From assembly GCA_902805805.1 (NCBI GenBank), contig CADCUE010000025.1:1-18030 (forward strand): a stretch of 18,030 nt of DNA. The letters run 5' to 3'. The DNA is from an uncultured Frankineae bacterium. GTDB lineage: Bacteria; Actinomycetota; Actinomycetes; Mycobacteriales; SCTD01. Positions 15,039 to 18,030 of the stretch are shown piece by piece. The notes under the pieces were generated by a model. It worked only from the letters and a program-made list of their open reading frames with translations, was not told where the DNA came from and made no database searches. Every line of letters begins with the position of its first letter. Position 1 is the stretch's first letter. Position numbers and translations under genes: made by a program.

Positions 15039-15042
15039 CCGG
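15015..15042. promoter_or_regulatory. Probable autoregulatory operator of the DtxR/MntR-family repressor
   Basis: The arms CTGGACATGAGA (15015-15026) and TCTAATGTCCGG (15031-15042) are inverted repeats matching at 10 of 12 positions, around a 4-bp centre. The inner core GGACAT / ATGTCC is perfect. The repeat covers the whole -10 box and the spacer, so a bound dimer pair would block polymerase. The size and placement suit a DtxR-family site, though the sequence differs from the DtxR/IdeR TTAGGTTAGCCTAACCTAA consensus. Confidence 0.6.
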
Positions 15043-15045
15043 CAG

Positions 15046-15747
15046 ATGCCAGCCCGGCTCGCTCGTCGTCCTCAGCAGTCCTGTTGCGCCATCGACCACA
15101 GCGAGGTCGTGGAGGACTACCTCAAGTCGGTCTTCCACCTGTGCGCGCGCCGCGGTGGTGCGACGACCTCGGCGCTGGCGGGCCAGCTCGGCCTGGCTGC
15201 GCCGACCGTCTCCGCCATGCTCAAGCGGCTGGAGGCCGCCGACCTCGTCCGGCGCTCGCCGGAGCACGCGGTCGAGCTCACCGAGCACGGGCGGCGGCAC
15301 GCCGTCGGCGTCGTGCGACGGCACCGCCTGCTGGAGATGTTCCTGGTCGAGGTCCTCGACGTGCCGTGGGACGAGGTGCACGACGAGGCCGAGGTGCTCG
15401 AGCACGCGCTGAGCCCACGTCTGGAGGAGCGGATCGACGCCCTGCTCGGGCGCCCGACGCACGACCCGCACGGCGACCCCATCCCGCCGGCGAACGGGGG
15501 GCACGTGGAGGACTGGGCCAGCCCGCTCGCCGCGGCGGAGCCGGGCAGCGCCTTCCTGGTGGAGCGGGTCAGCGACGTCGACAGCGCGGCCCTGCGGCAC
15601 CTGGCCGAGCTCGGCATCGGACCCGGGTCGGTGCTGGCGAACCTCGAGTGGGCGCCGTTCGGCGGGCCGCTGTGGGTCGAGGTCGACGGCCGCCGGCATG
15701 CGCTGGGCACCGGGCTGGTGCAGGTCGTGCACGGGCGGGCCTGCTGA
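15046..15747 (+). CDS. DtxR/MntR-family metal-dependent transcriptional regulator
   Basis: A 233-residue metalloregulator with the full DtxR layout: an N-terminal winged helix-turn-helix (about 18-80, TTSALAGQLGLAAPTVSAML at 40-59), a dimerisation and metal-binding domain (about 85-135), and a C-terminal FeoA/SH3-like domain (about 160-230). With metal bound such proteins repress uptake genes. By alignment from memory, D24 is at the B. subtilis MntR D8 / DtxR M10 position, H93 at MntR H77, E116 at MntR E99 / DtxR C102, and E119-H120 at MntR E102-H103. The primary site therefore looks MntR-like (manganese), although MntR E11 is replaced by K27. The ancillary site H93, E97, H112 of DtxR is also kept. 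The ATG at 15046 is leaderless and lies just past an inverted repeat over the promoter. The stop overlaps the next start (TGATG). Confidence 0.92.
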   Translation: MPARLARRPQQSCCAIDHSEVVEDYLKSVFHLCARRGGATTSALAGQLGLAAPTVSAMLKRLEAADLVRRSPEHAVELTEHGRRHAVGVVRRHRLLEMFLVEVLDVPWDEVHDEAEVLEHALSPRLEERIDALLGRPTHDPHGDPIPPANGGHVEDWASPLAAAEPGSAFLVERVSDVDSAALRHLAELGIGPGSVLANLEWAPFGGPLWVEVDGRRHALGTGLVQVVHGRAC

Positions 15748-16829
15748 TGGCCGGCGGACGTCCGTCCCGCCGGCGGTTCCTGCTGGGCGGGGCGGCCGGA
15801 TCCGCCGGCCTGGCGCTCGGGGCCCGGGGCCTGCTCGACGTCGCCCCGGCCGGCGCCTCGGCACCGGCGCACGGACCGGGCCACGCCACCGGTGGTGGGG
15901 GACGGCCGCGCGCGGAGCACGGCGGGCACGGCGGTGGTGTGGAGGGCGCGACGTTCCGGCGCGGGAGCACGGTGGACCACGAGGCCAACGGCTTCCACCC
16001 CAGCGAGGTCCTGCGCGACTTCGACCCCGGCACGACGTCACGGCTGCCGGACGGCCGGGTCCTGCGCGAGTGGGAGGTCTTCGCCAGCGACGAGGACATC
16101 GAGGTGGCGCCCGGGGTCCTGTTCCCCGCGTGGACCTTCAACTCGCGCGTGCCCGGGCCGACGCTGCGCTGCACCGAGGGCGACCGCCTGCGCGTCCACT
16201 TCACCAACGGCTCCGCGCACCCGCACACCATGCACTTCCACGGCATCCACCCGGCCGAGATGGACGGCGTCCCCGGCGTCGGGCCCGGCGTCATCGCGCC
16301 GGGGGAGACGGTGACGTACGAGTTCGACGCCGAGCCGTTCGGCGTGCACCTCTACCACTGCCACGTCAGCCCGCTGGCCGAGCACATCGCCCGGGGCATG
16401 TACGGCACGTTCATCATCGACCCGAAGCAGGGACGGCCCCCTGCCGACGAGATGATCATGGTGATGCACGGCTACAACACCACGTTCGACGGCGAGGGCA
16501 ACCAGCTGTACGCCGTGAACGGCATCCCGTTCCACTACATGCACGAGCCGATCCGGGTGCAGCGCGACGAGCTGGTCCGGATCTACCTGGTCAACATCCT
16601 GGAGTACGACCCGATCAACAGCTTCCACCTGCACGGCAACTTCTTCGACTACTACCCGACCGGCACGCGGCTCGAGCCCAGCGAGCTCACCGACACGGTC
16701 GTGCAGGGCCAGGGGCAGCGCGGGATCTGCGAGGTCCGCTTCCCGCACCCCGGTCAGTACATGTTCCACGCCCACAAGACCGAGTTCGCCGACCTGGGCT
16801 GGATGGGCATGTTCGAGGTGGCGCCGTGA
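15747..16829 (+). CDS. Tat-exported two-domain multicopper oxidase
   Basis: A 360-residue periplasmic or extracellular copper oxidase. It begins with a twin-arginine signal (SRRRFLL at 7-13, hydrophobic to about 35), then a Gly/His-rich linker (H42, H46, H58, H61). Domain 1 carries the type 1 copper set H160, C205, H213 and M218. Four HxH motifs supply exactly eight trinuclear-cluster histidines: 163/165, 204/206 (HCH), 294/296 and 341/343. Domain 2 has no type 1 cysteine. This is the two-domain MCO layout with blue copper only in the first domain, expected to form trimers with clusters between subunits. It should oxidise a substrate while reducing oxygen to water; nitrite reductase is less likely because the trinuclear set is complete. 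The substrate may be a metal ion (Fe2+, Mn2+ or Cu+), judging from the flanking regulator and ZIP transporter genes. The stop overlaps the next gene (GTGA). Confidence 0.9.
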   Translation: MAGGRPSRRRFLLGGAAGSAGLALGARGLLDVAPAGASAPAHGPGHATGGGGRPRAEHGGHGGGVEGATFRRGSTVDHEANGFHPSEVLRDFDPGTTSRLPDGRVLREWEVFASDEDIEVAPGVLFPAWTFNSRVPGPTLRCTEGDRLRVHFTNGSAHPHTMHFHGIHPAEMDGVPGVGPGVIAPGETVTYEFDAEPFGVHLYHCHVSPLAEHIARGMYGTFIIDPKQGRPPADEMIMVMHGYNTTFDGEGNQLYAVNGIPFHYMHEPIRVQRDELVRIYLVNILEYDPINSFHLHGNFFDYYPTGTRLEPSELTDTVVQGQGQRGICEVRFPHPGQYMFHAHKTEFADLGWMGMFEVAP

Positions 16830-18028
16830 CGGCGCCGTCCGAGGCGCCGCCGCGGGCCTCCGCGGCGCTGCCCACCTGGCTGCTGGGGCTCGCCGCGGTC
16901 CTGCTGGTGGGTGGCGCGCTGAGCGGCCTCGCCCTGCTGGCAGGCCCGACCCTGCCCGACCGCAACGGCCCGCCCGTCGAGCAGCTCGCGGTCGAGCGCA
17001 GCGTGCTCAGCCCGGGCACCATCGCGCTGACCCTGCGCAACACCGGGCCCGACCCGGTGCAGGTGGCGCAGGTGTTCGTCAACGACGCCTACGTCGACGT
17101 GAGCGGCGGCACGGCCCCTCTCGGTCGGCTGGGCACCGAGACCCTGACGCTGGACTACCCGTGGCACGAGGGGCAGCCGTACCTCGTGTCCATGGTCACC
17201 TCCAGCGGCGCGGTGGTCGAGCACGAGATCGCCGCCGCAGTCCAGACGCCCCGTGCGGGGCCGCGCTGGTTCGGTCTCATGGTGCTGCTCGGCACGTACG
17301 TCGGGATCCTGCCGGTCCTGCTCGGGATGCTGCTGCTGCCGGTGCTGCGCCGGTCCGGCGGCACCGTGGTCCGCGCCCTGCTGGCGGTGACGGTGGGGCT
17401 GCTGGCGTTCCTGGCGGTCGACGGCACGGCCGAGGGCGTCGAGCTCGCCGCCGGCTCCGGCGGGCCCTTCGGGGGCGCGACGCTGGTCGTGCTGGGAGCC
17501 GCCCTGGCCTTCCTGCTGCTCACCGGTCTGGACCACTGGCTGCGCACCCGGCGCCGGGCGGCCCGCGAGCAGGGGAGGAGCGGCCTGCGGCTCGCCCTCG
17601 GGATCGCGGTCGGCATCGGCCTGCACAACCTGGGTGAGGGCCTGGCCATCGGCTCGGCGTACGCCGTGGGCGAGCTGGCGCTCGGCGCCGCGCTGGTCGT
17701 CGGCTTCGCGCTGCACAACACCACCGAGGGCATCGCCGTGGTCGCGCCGCTGACCGGGGAACGGCCCCGGCCGGTGCAGCTGCTCGGGCTGGGCCTGGTG
17801 GCCGGCGCGCCCGCCGTCCTGGGCGCGGTGCTCGGCGCGGCCGTCAACAACGCCGAGCTGTCGGCGTTCCTGCTCGGCGTGGGGGTCGGTGCCATCGTCC
17901 AGGTGATCGTGCAGATCCTGCCCGCCGTGCGCGAGCGGACGGGCGCCGCGCTCGACTCCGTCGCGCTGGCCGGTGTCGCCGCCGGCCTTCTCGTCATGTT
18001 CGGGACCGGCCTGCTGGTGCCGGCGTGA
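16826..18028 (+). CDS. ZIP-family metal transporter with N-terminal extracytoplasmic domain
   Basis: A 400-residue membrane protein. The core from about 147 holds some eight hydrophobic helices and the ZIP metal-binding motifs HNLGEG (267-272) and HNTTEG (297-302), whose His, Asn and Glu line the transport path in ZIP proteins such as ZupT and BbZIP. D199, E203 and E206 in the preceding helix may also contribute. Unlike ordinary bacterial ZIPs of roughly 250-310 residues, this one starts with a separate helix (17-40) and a beta-rich, hydrophilic domain (about 50-140) with an Ig/CARDB-like strand pattern (TIALTLRNTGPDPVQVAQVF at 65-84). That domain would face outside, where the oxidase works. 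A basic loop (239-252) lies in the cytoplasm. GTG 16826 overlaps the oxidase stop by 4 bp, so translation is coupled. It is predicted to import divalent metal; the metal is not determined. The gene ends 2 bp before the window end. Confidence 0.88.
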   Translation: MTAPSEAPPRASAALPTWLLGLAAVLLVGGALSGLALLAGPTLPDRNGPPVEQLAVERSVLSPGTIALTLRNTGPDPVQVAQVFVNDAYVDVSGGTAPLGRLGTETLTLDYPWHEGQPYLVSMVTSSGAVVEHEIAAAVQTPRAGPRWFGLMVLLGTYVGILPVLLGMLLLPVLRRSGGTVVRALLAVTVGLLAFLAVDGTAEGVELAAGSGGPFGGATLVVLGAALAFLLLTGLDHWLRTRRRAAREQGRSGLRLALGIAVGIGLHNLGEGLAIGSAYAVGELALGAALVVGFALHNTTEGIAVVAPLTGERPRPVQLLGLGLVAGAPAVLGAVLGAAVNNAELSAFLLGVGVGAIVQVIVQILPAVRERTGAALDSVALAGVAAGLLVMFGTGLLVPA

Positions 18029-18030
18029 CC

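Noticed and set aside
13052..15412. A 786-codon plus-strand open frame opposite GH43 and the epimerase
   Set aside because: The reverse strand encodes two proteins with intact catalytic motifs, so this frame is a shadow.
15747..16829. Copper nitrite reductase (NirK) for the multicopper oxidase
   Set aside because: Type 1 copper in domain 1 is NirK-like, but four complete HxH motifs give the eight histidines of a trinuclear oxidase centre.

Overview
The window is GC-rich, gene-dense DNA from an actinobacterium. Evidence for this: many GTG starts, 4-bp start/stop overlaps, TANNNT boxes placed so that transcription would begin on the start codon, and actinobacterial genes: rbpA, a polyprenol-phosphate-mannose synthase beside lnt, lysine 6-aminotransferase, and ECF-type GGAA(T/C)-N18/19-GTT promoters. 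I cannot assign a genus. No tRNA, rRNA, insertion sequence, integrase or CRISPR array was seen. It reads as ordinary chromosome rather than a mobile island.

Layout: (1) 2-1520, plus strand: the C-terminal part of an acetolactate-synthase-like ThDP enzyme cut by the window edge, and a small membrane-anchored protein of unknown function. (2) 1579-5103, minus strand: lat, an overlapping aldehyde dehydrogenase and a MOSC protein. The first two would take lysine through aminoadipate semialdehyde / piperideine-6-carboxylate to 2-aminoadipate. (3) 5180-6757, plus: a YtcJ-like amidohydrolase, divergent from lat. (4) 6758-7016: a gap with a TGACCTGC half-site array, a TTGACA promoter and a long RNA-type hairpin, leading into lnt, ppm1 and fxsA (7017-9876), a cell-envelope operon for lipoprotein acylation and mannosyl-lipid donor synthesis. 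(5) rbpA (minus) and fprA (plus), back to back, each with an ECF sigma (SigR/SigH-like) promoter. (6) 12175-14884, minus: a sugar-nucleotide-type epimerase, a GH43-like glycosidase without signal peptide, and a short catalase-fold-like protein. (7) 15046-18028, plus: three coupled genes, a DtxR/MntR-family regulator, a Tat-exported two-domain multicopper oxidase, and a ZIP-family transporter with an extra extracytoplasmic domain.

The most interesting part is (7). The regulator promoter (TTGCCC-N17-TAATGT, leaderless) is covered by a 28-bp inverted repeat that looks like the regulator's own operator. The regulator's metal ligands resemble Mn-sensing MntR more than Fe-sensing DtxR/IdeR. I infer a metal-repressed 'oxidase plus ZIP permease' uptake module. 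Its metal, and whether it has been described, cannot be settled from sequence alone.
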